NCBI RefSeq assembly: GCF_028682475.1
Contig: NZ_JANHLE010000003.1
Location: forward strand, 62,001 to 126,000
Source: Pseudomonas putida
Lineage (GTDB): Bacteria; Pseudomonadota; Gammaproteobacteria; Pseudomonadales; Pseudomonadaceae
Length of the DNA stretch: 64,000 bases
Direction: 5' to 3'
The position numbers and the translations under genes were made by a program. This document shows, one piece after another, positions 54,597-63,571 of this stretch. How positions within the stretch are numbered: the stretch's first letter is position 1; each line of letters opens with the position of its first letter. The notes beneath the pieces are model-generated. The model searched no databases and was not told the DNA's origin. It was given only the letters and a program-made list of their open reading frames with translations.

Positions 54597-55634
54597 TTAC
54601 TTGCTGGCCCAGGCGTTAAAGCGCTCTTCGAGTTCATCACCGTGATCGACCCAGAACTCGACGTTCATCGCCAAGGCGCCTTCAAGGTTCTGTTTCGAGG
54701 TCGGTACCCAGCTGCCCAGCTTCGGATCCAGCTGCGCAGCCGCCTCGGTGTTGGTCGGCCCGTAGGGGATCGCATTGACGTAGCGCACCTGGGTGTCAGG
54801 CTGGTTGGCGTAGGCGATCAGACGCTTGGCCTGGTCGACATGCTTGGAACCTTTGATGATCGCCCAGTAGTCCATACCGTACAGGCTGCCCGGCCATACC
54901 ACCGCCAGCGGACTGCCCTCCTGCGCGGCGACGGCGATGCGGCCGCTGTAGGTCGAGGTCATCACTACATCGCCGGCGCTGAGCCATTGCGCCGGTTGCG
55001 CACCGGCTTCCCACCACTGGATGTAGGGCTTGAGTTCAGTGAGCTTGGCGAAGGCGCGGTCGACGCCTTGTGGGGTGGCCAGCACCTTGTAGACATCTTC
55101 GGCTTTGACGCCATCAGCCATCAGGGCGAATTCCAGGTTGTACACCGCGCGTTTGCGCAGGCCGCGCTTGCCGGGGATCTTCTGCACGTCCCAGAAGTCC
55201 GACCATGACGCCGGTGCCTGGGCCAGTTTGTTCTTGTCGTAGGCAATCGCCACGCTCCACACCAGCACCGCCGAACCACATTCCTGTGCGGCATCGGGAA
55301 TCAACTGTTCAGCGCGGCCGAGCCGGGTCCAGTCGAGGCGCTCGTACATGCCTTCTTCGCAACCGCGCATCAAGTCCGGGGCCTCGATCATCACCAGGTC
55401 CCAGTCAACGTTGCCGGTGTCGACCATGACCTTGATCCGGGCCATTTCACCGTTGTATTCACTCTGGATCAGTTTGCTGCCGTCCTGGGCGCTGAAAGGC
55501 TGGAAGATCGCCGCATCCTGGGCTTTCTGACCGGCGCCGCCGTAGGCGACGACGACCATGTCCGGTGCTGCCTGGGCGCTGCCAAGGCCAAGGGCAAGCA
55601 GCCAGGGCGAGAGTTTGAGCAGGTTCGCTTTCAT
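54597..55634 (-). CDS. Extracellular solute-binding protein, polyamine type
   Basis: A 345-residue binding protein with a signal peptide (cleavage after QAA, about residue 23). DMVVVAYGGAGQKAQDAAIF, DTGNVDWDLVMIEAPDLMRG and WPGSLYGMDYWAIIKGSKHV fit the spermidine/putrescine-type family 1 proteins. No ABC partner genes are adjacent. Divergent from the flavin oxidoreductase gene (184 bp apart), and upstream of the class II aldolase on the same strand. Confidence 0.83.
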   Translation of the reverse strand: MKANLLKLSPWLLALGLGSAQAAPDMVVVAYGGAGQKAQDAAIFQPFSAQDGSKLIQSEYNGEMARIKVMVDTGNVDWDLVMIEAPDLMRGCEEGMYERLDWTRLGRAEQLIPDAAQECGSAVLVWSVAIAYDKNKLAQAPASWSDFWDVQKIPGKRGLRKRAVYNLEFALMADGVKAEDVYKVLATPQGVDRAFAKLTELKPYIQWWEAGAQPAQWLSAGDVVMTSTYSGRIAVAAQEGSPLAVVWPGSLYGMDYWAIIKGSKHVDQAKRLIAYANQPDTQVRYVNAIPYGPTNTEAAAQLDPKLGSWVPTSKQNLEGALAMNVEFWVDHGDELEERFNAWASK

Positions 55635-55818
55635 TCGTGGTTCCTCATGCTGGTACCGCGCCAGGTGCGGTCCGTTTTCTTGTTGTTGTGAGGTAGGCCC
55701 CAGGACTCGGGGTGAATCGAAAGCTAGCCAATGGTCAGTAAAAAAACAAGTTGATTTTTTACTGGCGGTACACTTCTATAGAAAAATAAAAACAACAACC
55801 CGCTGGAGCCTGCACAGC

Positions 55819-57768
55819 ATGTCGACCTTCACGCACCTGTTCGAACCGCTGCAAATCCGTGGCAAACGCCTGAAGAACCGCATCATGTCCAGCGGCCACG
55901 ACACCTCGATCCCCACCGACAACCTGGTCAACGACCGGCTGATCGCCTACCACAAGGCCCGTGCCGAAGGCGGTGTTGGCCTGATCGTGCTGCAGGTGGC
56001 CGGGGTGCACGACAGTGCGCGCTACACCTCGCATGTGCTGATGGCCACCGACGATGCCTGCATCGAAGGCTACCGCCAGCTGGCCGAGACCTGCCATGCC
56101 CATGGCACGGTAGTGCTGTCGCAGATTTTCCACCCCGGCCGGGAAATCATGGAATCCAGCGACGGTCTGCTGGCGGTGGCCTATTCGGCGTCAGCGGTGC
56201 CCAATGAGCGTTTCCGGGTGATGCCGCGCGCCCTCGACCAGGCAATGATCGACGAGATCGTGCAAGGCTATGCCGATGCCGCGCGGCGCCTGCATCAGGC
56301 CGGGCTCGACGGTGTCGAGGTGGTCGCCAGCCACGGCTATCTGCCGGCGCAGTTCATCAACCCACGGGTCAATCGCCGCACCGATGGCTACAACGGTGAG
56401 CTTGAACAGCGCTTGCGCTTTCTGCGCGAGGTGATTGCCGCGGTACGCGCCGCCACCGCGCCGGACTTCATCATCGGCCTGCGCATCAGCGCCGATGAGC
56501 GCGATGCCGAAGGCCTGACCGAAGACGAATCGCTGGCGGCGGTACAGGCGCTGCAGTCGGCGCTTGACTATGTGCACATCGTCGCAGGCACCTCGGCCTC
56601 CCTCGGTGGCGCCGTGCATATCGTCCCGCCGATGGCCATCGAAGCGGCTTACCTGGCCCGCGAAGCCGGGACGTTCAAGGCCAGCCTGTCGATCCCGCTG
56701 TTCGTCACCGGACGCATCAATCAGCCGCAGGAAGCCGAACTGATCCTCGCCCGTGGCCAGGCCGATGTCTGTGGCATGACCCGCGCGCTGATCTGCGACC
56801 CCGAAATGCCCAACAAGACCGACAGCGGCCATGCCGAAGATGTACGCGCGTGCATCGCCTGCAATCAGGCCTGTATCGGCCACTTCCATCGCGGCTTGCC
56901 GATCTCCTGCATCCAGCACCCGGAGACCGGGCGTGAACAGCAGTTCGGCCAGATTCAGAAAGCGCCACAACCCAAGCGCATCATGGTCGCCGGTGGCGGC
57001 CCGGCTGGCATGAAAGCCGCCGCAGTGGCTGCCGCACGCGGGCATGAGGTGACCCTGTACGAAGCCAGTGCGCAACTGGGCGGCCAGGTACTGCTGGCGC
57101 AATTGCTGCCGCGCCGTGCCGAGTTCGGCGGCGCCAGCACCAACCTGCAGCGCGAGATGCAACTGGCCGGGGTCGAGGTGGTGCGCAACACCCGCGTCGA
57201 TCGCGCCCTGGTGGAACGTGAACAGCCTGACCTGGTGATCGTCGCCACCGGTGCCGAGCCTTACTGGCCAACCTTTGAACGCGGCGGTGAACTGCAGGTG
57301 GTCGATGCCTGGCAGGTGCTGCGCGATGAGGTCACCCTCGGGCGTTCGGTGCTGGTGGTGGACTGGCGCTGCGACTGGATCGGCCCGGGCATCGCCGAAC
57401 GCCTGGTCCGCGCCGGGCATCAGGTGCAATTGGCGGTCAATGGCACCCACTGCGGCGAGAACCTGCCGTTGTACGTACGCGACCAGATGGCCGGTGAACT
57501 GCACAAACTCGGCATTCCCATCACCCCCTATGCCCGCCTCTACGGCTGCGATGACAACACCGTGTACCTGCAACACACTGCCAGCGGCGAACCGATGATC
57601 TTCGAGGACATCGACACCCTGGTGTTGTGCCAGGGCCATCAACCGGTCGATACCCTGGTCAACGAACTCAGCGGCCTGGTGCCAGTGCAACGGATCGGCG
57701 ACTGCCTGGCGCCACGCACCGCCGAAGAAGCCATTTACGAAGGATTGAAGGTCGCCTGGACGCTCTGA
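55819..57768 (+). CDS. NADH:flavin oxidoreductase, TMADH/dienoyl-CoA reductase type
   Basis: Start at MSTFTHLFEPLQIRGKRLKN; 649 residues. Residues 1-335 form an old-yellow-enzyme TIM barrel for FMN. The cysteines of CIACNQACIGHFHRG...SC (about 344-364, C-x2-C-x3-C-x11-C) bind a 4Fe-4S cluster. Residues from about 390 form a dinucleotide-binding part (VAGGGPAGMKAAAVAAARGH). Relatives demethylate N-methyl amines or betaines, or reduce dienoyl-CoAs. The divergent polyamine-type binding protein and downstream XRE-cupin regulator suggest a nitrogenous substrate (inference). Confidence 0.85.
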   Translation: MSTFTHLFEPLQIRGKRLKNRIMSSGHDTSIPTDNLVNDRLIAYHKARAEGGVGLIVLQVAGVHDSARYTSHVLMATDDACIEGYRQLAETCHAHGTVVLSQIFHPGREIMESSDGLLAVAYSASAVPNERFRVMPRALDQAMIDEIVQGYADAARRLHQAGLDGVEVVASHGYLPAQFINPRVNRRTDGYNGELEQRLRFLREVIAAVRAATAPDFIIGLRISADERDAEGLTEDESLAAVQALQSALDYVHIVAGTSASLGGAVHIVPPMAIEAAYLAREAGTFKASLSIPLFVTGRINQPQEAELILARGQADVCGMTRALICDPEMPNKTDSGHAEDVRACIACNQACIGHFHRGLPISCIQHPETGREQQFGQIQKAPQPKRIMVAGGGPAGMKAAAVAAARGHEVTLYEASAQLGGQVLLAQLLPRRAEFGGASTNLQREMQLAGVEVVRNTRVDRALVEREQPDLVIVATGAEPYWPTFERGGELQVVDAWQVLRDEVTLGRSVLVVDWRCDWIGPGIAERLVRAGHQVQLAVNGTHCGENLPLYVRDQMAGELHKLGIPITPYARLYGCDDNTVYLQHTASGEPMIFEDIDTLVLCQGHQPVDTLVNELSGLVPVQRIGDCLAPRTAEEAIYEGLKVAWTL

Positions 57769-57815
57769 GCCTGTTTATACTCCGGGGCTTTGCAGCGTGC
57801 GGTTCGGAGCACCCC

Positions 57816-58430
57816 ATGAGCAACAGCAGCAAGATGCCGCCCGCCGGCGCCGTTCCCAGCCAGGAAGGCGCCGCCGCCCCGCAGTTTCTCGGCACCCGCA
57901 TTCGCGGCCTGCGCAAACGCCGGGGCATGACCCTGGCCGAGCTGGCCCAGCAAAGCGAGCTGACCGCTGGCTACATCAGCCAGCTGGAACGCAACCTGTC
58001 CTACCCGTCGATTCCGGCGCTGTTCAACATCGCCCGCAGCCTGGGCGTGACCATCCAGTGGTTTTTCGCCAGCGAAACCAGCACCGACCCTGAAGACAAC
58101 GGCTACGTGGTGCGCAAAAACAGCCGCCTGAGTGTTCACTACGAAGACGGCATCGTTGACCAGTTGCTGAGCCCGCAACCTAACCGCGAACTGGAAATGC
58201 TCCACTCGCGCTTCCCGCCGGGCAGCTACAGCCAGCAGAGTTACAGCCATGAAGGCGAAGAAGCCGGTTATCTGCTGTCCGGCAGTTTCGAGCTATGGGT
58301 GGGCGACCGCTACTTCCAGCTCAACGAAGGCGACAGCTTCAGTTTTTCCAGCCAGGAACCGCACCGCTACGGCAACCCTGGCGAGGTCGATGCCGTGGTC
58401 ATCTGGGTAATCACGCCGCCGACCTTCTAA
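57816..58430 (+). CDS. XRE-cupin transcriptional regulator
   Basis: The start at MSNSSKMPPAG gives 204 residues; the longer frame lies inside the upstream gene. HTH_3 at about residues 27-82 (LRKRRGMTLAELAQQSELTA GYISQLERNL), then a cupin at about 130-200 (SHEGEEAGYLLSGSFELWVG, FSFSSQEPHRYGNPG). Regulators of this build respond to small metabolites such as polyamines or amino acids. Located 47 bp after the oxidoreductase gene and before the hydratase gene, it probably controls both. Confidence 0.88.
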   Translation: MSNSSKMPPAGAVPSQEGAAAPQFLGTRIRGLRKRRGMTLAELAQQSELTAGYISQLERNLSYPSIPALFNIARSLGVTIQWFFASETSTDPEDNGYVVRKNSRLSVHYEDGIVDQLLSPQPNRELEMLHSRFPPGSYSQQSYSHEGEEAGYLLSGSFELWVGDRYFQLNEGDSFSFSSQEPHRYGNPGEVDAVVIWVITPPTF

Positions 58431-58459
58431 ACCCAAGACAACAACAATAAAGGCTTGCC

Positions 58460-59206
58460 ATGACCGACCTGATTATTCGCGACCTGAACAACGGCTTGTT
58501 GACCCTGACCTTCAATCGCCCCGACAAGCTCAACGCCTTAAACAGTTCCATGTACAGCCAGTTGGGCGAGTTGCTGCAGGCGGCCGGAGAAGATCCACAG
58601 GTCGAGGTCATCATCGTCACCGGCGGCGCCCAGTGCTTCAGCGCCGGTAACGACCTGAAGGATTTTCTCGACAACCCGCCCGTCGACATGGACAGCCCGG
58701 TGTTTCGCCTGATGCGCATTGTCATGGCCCTGGACAAGCCGCTGATTGCCGCGGTGTCCGGCGCCGCCATCGGAATTGGCACCACCCTGCTGTTGCACTG
58801 CGATCAGGTGCTGGTCAGCCGCACGGCCAAACTGCGCATGCCATTTGTACCACTGGGCCTGTGCCCGGAATTTGGCTCCAGCCTGTTGTTGCCACGCTTG
58901 CTGGGGCACGCCCGGGCGGCGCGGCTGCTGTTGTGCAATGAGCTGTTGAGCGGTGAACAGGCCGTGCAATGGGGCCTGGCCAATGAGCTGCATGAGGATG
59001 GCGAGCAATGCCTGAGCGCCGCCCGGCAATTGGCGCAACGCCTGCAAAGCCTGCCGCAGGAAGCGCTGCGGATCAGCAAGCGCTTGCTCAAGGATACCCA
59101 TCGAGCAGAACTGGACGCCTGTGTGCGTCGCGAGGGCTTGTTGTTTATCGATCGCCTGCACACGCCTGAGGCCAAGGCAGCGCTACGGGCGCTGGTGAAG
59201 GACTGA
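58460..59206 (+). CDS. Enoyl-CoA hydratase/isomerase family protein
   Basis: A 248-residue crotonase-fold protein: VIIVTGGAQCFSAGNDLKDF (about 50-70), AAVSGAAIGIGTTLLLHCDQ (about 96-115) and FVPLGLCPEFGSSLLLPRLL. The pattern PEFGSS at the usual catalytic position is nearer to enoyl-CoA isomerases than to hydratases. Follows the XRE-cupin gene by 29 bp. Substrate unknown. Confidence 0.84.
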   Translation: MTDLIIRDLNNGLLTLTFNRPDKLNALNSSMYSQLGELLQAAGEDPQVEVIIVTGGAQCFSAGNDLKDFLDNPPVDMDSPVFRLMRIVMALDKPLIAAVSGAAIGIGTTLLLHCDQVLVSRTAKLRMPFVPLGLCPEFGSSLLLPRLLGHARAARLLLCNELLSGEQAVQWGLANELHEDGEQCLSAARQLAQRLQSLPQEALRISKRLLKDTHRAELDACVRREGLLFIDRLHTPEAKAALRALVKD

Positions 59207-59208
59207 CG

Positions 59209-59279
59209 GTAGGAGCGGGCTTGCCCCGCGATGCTATGTGGCTGACACACCGCAATCGCGGGGCAAGCCCGCTCCCACC
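59209..59279. repeat. Paired REP element 5
   Basis: Two inverted REP copies with a 22-bp spacer (ATGCTATGTGGCTGACACACCG region), just after the stop of the hydratase-family gene. Confidence 0.85.
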
Positions 59280-59405
59280 GTGCAAAACAGTTGCTCCCAC
59301 CCGGGAAAATCCACGGCAAGCTCTGGCGCGCAGGCTGGGAGCTGCTAGCTTTGTTGAGGTCAACTCACACGTGTCATCGCAACCCTTGCCAAGGAACGAA
59401 AGCCG

Positions 59406-60083
59406 ATGAAATCCGCATTGCGTTGTACCTTACTCTGCTCCGCACTTATCGTACTGGCCGGTTGCGCCAGCTCCAGGGTCGACCCCAGCGAATATTCCGG
59501 TTTCCTCAAGGACTACAGCCGCCTGAAGGAGGCCGAAAGCATCTCCGGCGCACCGGTAATGCGCTGGATCTCGCCCAACTTCAAGGCCGCCAACTACAAA
59601 CAGGTGTACATCGAACCAAGCCAGTTCTACCCCAAACCGCAGCCCACCGCCGTGATCACCCCGCAAACCCTGCAGCAAATCACCCACTACTACGACACGG
59701 CGCTCAAGCGTGAACTGGGTGCGGTGGTACCGCTGGCCACAGGCCCAGGCCCGAATGTACTGGTGGTGCGCCCGGCGATTACCGCAGTGGCCACCAGCAC
59801 CGAAGGGCTCAAGCCTTATGAGGTGATCCCGATCGCCCTGGTGTCGGCAGCCGTCATGACTGCTGCCGGTGGTCGTGACCAGGATGTCGACATCGCCACC
59901 GAAGCGGCCATTCTCGACGGCGGCAACAACACAGTGGTGGCCCAGGTGGTACGCAAAGGCGCCGGTAAGGAGCTTGAAAACGATGCCACCAAGCTGACGG
60001 TAAAAGACGTGCAACCGGTACTCGACGGCTGGGCCTCGGACTTGCGCCGCAGCCTCGTCAAGTTCAGAAGCGAGTCGCGTTAG
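59406..60083 (+). CDS. DUF3313 family lipoprotein
   Basis: A 225-residue lipoprotein. The signal peptide ends in lipobox LAGC, lipid cysteine at residue 20. The mature part has EYSGFLKDYSRLKE and YYDTALKRELGAVVPLATGP, as in the DUF3313 family of envelope lipoproteins. Function unknown. Gene is monocistronic; its stop overlaps the convergent OsmC gene by 4 bp. Confidence 0.85.
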   Translation: MKSALRCTLLCSALIVLAGCASSRVDPSEYSGFLKDYSRLKEAESISGAPVMRWISPNFKAANYKQVYIEPSQFYPKPQPTAVITPQTLQQITHYYDTALKRELGAVVPLATGPGPNVLVVRPAITAVATSTEGLKPYEVIPIALVSAAVMTAAGGRDQDVDIATEAAILDGGNNTVVAQVVRKGAGKELENDATKLTVKDVQPVLDGWASDLRRSLVKFRSESR

Positions 60084-60487
60084 TCACTCAACTGACTGTC
60101 GATGGCAATGCTGCCGCTGAGCAGCTTGTGCACCGGACAGGCGTTGGCCACGCCCAGCAGGCGCTCACGCTGGGCCGCATCGAGATCACCGTGCAGTTCT
60201 ATGACACGCTTGATCTCGGTGCTCACCGGTGTGGTTTTGTCTTCCTTGACGATATCCAGCTGCACATGCACATGCTGCAGCGGCCATTCCTTGCGCCGGG
60301 CATACATCGACAAGGTGATTGCGGTGCAGGCGCCCAGTGCCGAGAGCAGCAACTGGTGGGGATTGGGGCCGGCATCACGACCACCAAGGGCCTGGTTTTC
60401 ATCAGCTAGCCACTGGTTTACACCGGCGGACAAGTTGACGGTGTAAGGGATCTCACCCAGTTCGGCGTGGACGGTCGAATCGGTCAT
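60080..60487 (-). CDS. OsmC family protein
   Basis: A 135-residue OsmC/Ohr-fold protein with the two redox cysteines in LSALGACTAITLSMYARRK (about residue 53) and NACPVHKLLSG (about 118). It belongs to the OsmC-like group that reduces organic peroxides with a cysteine pair. Gene is convergent with the DUF3313 lipoprotein gene and overlaps its end. Confidence 0.88.
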   Translation of the reverse strand: MTDSTVHAELGEIPYTVNLSAGVNQWLADENQALGGRDAGPNPHQLLLSALGACTAITLSMYARRKEWPLQHVHVQLDIVKEDKTTPVSTEIKRVIELHGDLDAAQRERLLGVANACPVHKLLSGSIAIDSQLSD

Positions 60488-60630
60488 CTGCAGTGGCTTC
60501 CTTTGCGATGGTCAAGCCAAAAGGGCCTGACGCGAGTGTGTTTACACTAGCGTCTGGCCCTGCGCAGGGGAAGGTGCAATCGCGGCCTGCAGTGTCCTGC
60601 GCCTGGAACAACGGCGCAGCAACCTACAGG

Positions 60631-61929
60631 TCAGGCGAACAACGAGTAAAGAATCGCCGACAGGGTAATCAGGCCGATCAGTACCACGAAGACATTCGAC
60701 AGCTTGCCCGAATATTTACGCAGCGACGGCACCTTGTGGATGGCGTACATCGGCATCAGGAACAGCAGGCAGGCGATAATTGGCCCGCCAAGGTTCTCGA
60801 TCATCCCCAGAATGCTCGGGTTGAGCGTGGCCACGGCCCAGCAGGTCAGCACCATGAACAGTGCCGTCAGTTGCTCCAGGCGCTTGGCGGGCAGTTGCTT
60901 GCCGCGACTGCGCAGGCTTTTCACGATCATGCCCTGGAAGCCTTCGCTGGCACCGATGTAGTGACCGAGGAACGATTTGGTGATCGCTACCAGAGCAATC
61001 AGCGGCGCGACAAAGGCAATGACCGGGGTCTGGAAGTGGTTGGCCAGGTACGAGAGGATCGAGATGTTCTGTTGCTTGGCCGCGGCAAGATCGGCTGGGC
61101 TCAGGGCCAGCACGCAGCTGAAGCAGAAGAACATCACCGTCAGCACCATCATCACGTGCGCACTGGCCAGAATGCGGCTGCTCTTCTGGTCGGCCTGTTC
61201 GCCGTAGCGGTGCTTCTGGTCAACCGCGAAGGCCGAGATGATCGGCGAATGGTTGAACGAGAAAACCATCACCGGGATCGCCAGCCACAGGGTCTTGAAG
61301 AACAGGTCCAGCGGCATGCCTGCGGAGGCCTGGGCGAAGAACGCGCCGTTCCAGTTGGGGATCAGGCTCAGGGCCAGCAACAGCAACGCGGCAACAAAGG
61401 GATAGACCAGCAGGCTCATGACCTTGACGATGATGCCCTGGCCGCTGCGCACCACGATCATCAGGCCACAGATCAACAGCAACGCCAGCAAGGCTCGCGG
61501 TGGCGGGGTCATGTGCAACTGGTGCTCCATGAAGCTGCCCAGGGTGTTGGTCAGCGCCACGCTGTACACCAGCAGGATGGGGAAAATGGCCAGGAAGTAC
61601 AGCAAGGTGATCAGCTTGCCGGCGCCGACACCGAAGTGCTCTTCTACCACTTCAGTGATGTCTTCGCTGGCGCCGCGCTTGCCGGACAGCACGAAGCGGG
61701 TCAGGCCACGGTGCGCGTAATAGGTCATCGGAAACGCCAGCAGCGCCAGCACCAGCAGCGGCCAGAAGCCCCCTACCCCGGCGTTGATCGGCAGGAACAG
61801 GGTACCGGCGCCAATGGCGGTGCCGTACAGGCCCAGGACCCAGGTAGTGTCGTGGCGATTCCAGGTTTTGCTTTGCGCGGGCGCGGCCGTGCGCGCACCC
61901 AGGTGGGTGGTGGTGTTTACATCAGTCAT
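60631..61929 (-). CDS. sdaC: Serine transporter, HAAAP family (SdaC type)
   Basis: A 432-residue transporter of the hydroxy/aromatic amino acid permease family with about 11 membrane helices. It has LGLYGTAIGAGTLFLPINAG at helix 1, YYAHRGLTRFVLSGKRGASE and FSFNHSPIISAFAVDQKHRY. The two features and the sdaA gene downstream in the adjacent unit on the same strand match SdaC, a serine-proton symporter. A REP pair separates it from sdaA, and transcription runs from sdaA to sdaC. Confidence 0.86.
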   Translation of the reverse strand: MTDVNTTTHLGARTAAPAQSKTWNRHDTTWVLGLYGTAIGAGTLFLPINAGVGGFWPLLVLALLAFPMTYYAHRGLTRFVLSGKRGASEDITEVVEEHFGVGAGKLITLLYFLAIFPILLVYSVALTNTLGSFMEHQLHMTPPPRALLALLLICGLMIVVRSGQGIIVKVMSLLVYPFVAALLLLALSLIPNWNGAFFAQASAGMPLDLFFKTLWLAIPVMVFSFNHSPIISAFAVDQKHRYGEQADQKSSRILASAHVMMVLTVMFFCFSCVLALSPADLAAAKQQNISILSYLANHFQTPVIAFVAPLIALVAITKSFLGHYIGASEGFQGMIVKSLRSRGKQLPAKRLEQLTALFMVLTCWAVATLNPSILGMIENLGGPIIACLLFLMPMYAIHKVPSLRKYSGKLSNVFVVLIGLITLSAILYSLFA

Positions 61930-61973
61930 CGATATTGCCTTGTAGTTGTTTTTGTTGCTTACAAATAACTTGA

Positions 61974-62037
61974 TCGCGGGGCTAGCCCGCTCTCACAGAA
62001 CTCTCACTATCCCGGTGGGAGCGGGCTTGCCCCGCGA
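61974..62037. repeat. Paired REP element 6
   Basis: Two inverted REP copies, the left one with two changes (GCTAGCCCGCTCTCAC), lying between sdaA and sdaC. It may lower readthrough from sdaA to sdaC. Confidence 0.8.
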
Positions 62038-62048
62038 CAGGGCTTAAC

Positions 62049-63425
62049 TCAACACTCGACAAAAGCGACCGCCAGGCCGCCGCGCGAAGTCTCCTTGTAG
62101 TTGGCATGCATGTCGGCACCGGTATCGCGCATGGTGCGGATCACCCGGTCCAGAGAAATGAAGTGCTCGCCATCACCGCGCAAGGCCATCTGCACCGCGT
62201 TGATGGCCTTTACCGCCGCGATTGCGTTGCGTTCGATACACGGCACCTGAACCAGACCGCCCACCGGGTCGCAGGTCAGGCCGAGGTTATGTTCAAGGGC
62301 GATTTCAGCAGCGTTTTCCAGCTGCATCGGCGTCGCCCCAAGCACTTCGGCAAGCCCCGCCGCAGCCATGGAGCACGCCGACCCCACCTCCCCCTGACAG
62401 CCCACTTCGGCACCGGAGATCGAGGCGTTTTTCTTGCACAGGATGCCCACCGCGGCAGCACTGAGGAGGAAGTCGACAACATCGTTGTCGCAGGCATCAG
62501 GGTTGAATTTCATGTAGTAGTGCAGCACCGCCGGAATGATCCCGGCAGCCCCGTTGGTGGGCGCGGTGACCATGCGCCCGCCTGCGGCGTTTTCTTCGTT
62601 GACCGCCAGGGCGAACAAGTTGACCCACTCCATGGCGCTCAAGGTCGAGCCGATCACGTTAGGCTTGCCCAGTTCCTGCAGGCTGCGGTGCAGCTTGGCA
62701 GCGCGGCGTTTGACCTTCAGCCCACCGGGCAGGATGCCTTCGTTGCGCAGGCCGTTATCGACACACTCGCGCATCGCCGCCCAGAGTTTGAGCAAGCCAC
62801 TGCGCACCTCGGCCTCGGAGCGCCAGGCCAGTTCGTTGGCCATCATCAGCTCGCTGACGCGCAACTGGTGCTGTTTGCACAGCGCCAGCAGTTCAGCGGC
62901 ACTGTCAAAGTCGTAAGGCAATTGCACTTGCTCGGTGCTGTCGCCGGTTGCGCCAATCTGCGCGGCCTCGACGATAAAACCACCACCCACCGAATAGTAG
63001 GTGTGCTGCAGCAATGAACCGGTCGCACTGCTGGCTTCCAGGGTCATGGCATTGGGGTGATACGGCAGGCTTTCGTCGAGCAGCAGCAGGTCGCGGGTGC
63101 AATCGAAGGCCACCGCGTGACGGCCATCGAGCAGCAGCACCTGACTGTCCTGCAACTGGCTGATGAGCGGCTCGATACGCTGCGGATCGATCTGGTCGGG
63201 CCATTCGCCCATCAGCCCGAGCAAGGTGGCACGGTCAGTGGCGTGACCGACGCCGGTGGCCGACAGCGAGCCATACAGACGAACCTCGACCCGACTGACG
63301 TGCGCCAGCAGATCCTGCTCACGCAGGGTCTGGGCAAAGGTCGCAGCCGCCCGCATAGGGCCCACGGTGTGGGAGCTGGAGGGCCCGATGCCAATCTTGA
63401 AAAGGTCGAAAACACTGATAGCCAT
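62049..63425 (-). CDS. sdaA: L-serine ammonia-lyase (dehydratase), 4Fe-4S type
   Basis: A 458-residue single-chain L-serine dehydratase with the usual [20 protein letters not shown] opening. Cysteines in [16 protein letters not shown], and others such as [20 protein letters not shown], fit the iron-sulfur ligands. It converts serine to pyruvate and ammonia. It is divergent from a LysR gene and upstream of the serine transporter, giving a complete serine-use unit. Confidence 0.93.
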   Translation of the reverse strand: MAISVFDLFKIGIGPSSSHTVGPMRAAATFAQTLREQDLLAHVSRVEVRLYGSLSATGVGHATDRATLLGLMGEWPDQIDPQRIEPLISQLQDSQVLLLDGRHAVAFDCTRDLLLLDESLPYHPNAMTLEASSATGSLLQHTYYSVGGGFIVEAAQIGATGDSTEQVQLPYDFDSAAELLALCKQHQLRVSELMMANELAWRSEAEVRSGLLKLWAAMRECVDNGLRNEGILPGGLKVKRRAAKLHRSLQELGKPNVIGSTLSAMEWVNLFALAVNEENAAGGRMVTAPTNGAAGIIPAVLHYYMKFNPDACDNDVVDFLLSAAAVGILCKKNASISGAEVGCQGEVGSACSMAAAGLAEVLGATPMQLENAAEIALEHNLGLTCDPVGGLVQVPCIERNAIAAVKAINAVQMALRGDGEHFISLDRVIRTMRDTGADMHANYKETSRGGLAVAFVEC

Positions 63426-63571
63426 GCTAATGCCTGCACGCTCAAGCGACGAATGTCGCCCTGCGGCGTTATGAAAAAATTGAAGGGTTTCGCGAAGTTG
63501 CGCGATACTGCCCGGTCACCGTGGCATTGACCAACGAAACTTTCTAAGCAAGTCTTTAGCAGAACTAAACG

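Noticed and set aside
60493..61968. 491-codon open frame on the plus strand opposite the serine transporter
   Set aside because: Glutamine/histidine-rich antisense frame to a multi-helix transporter; no motifs.
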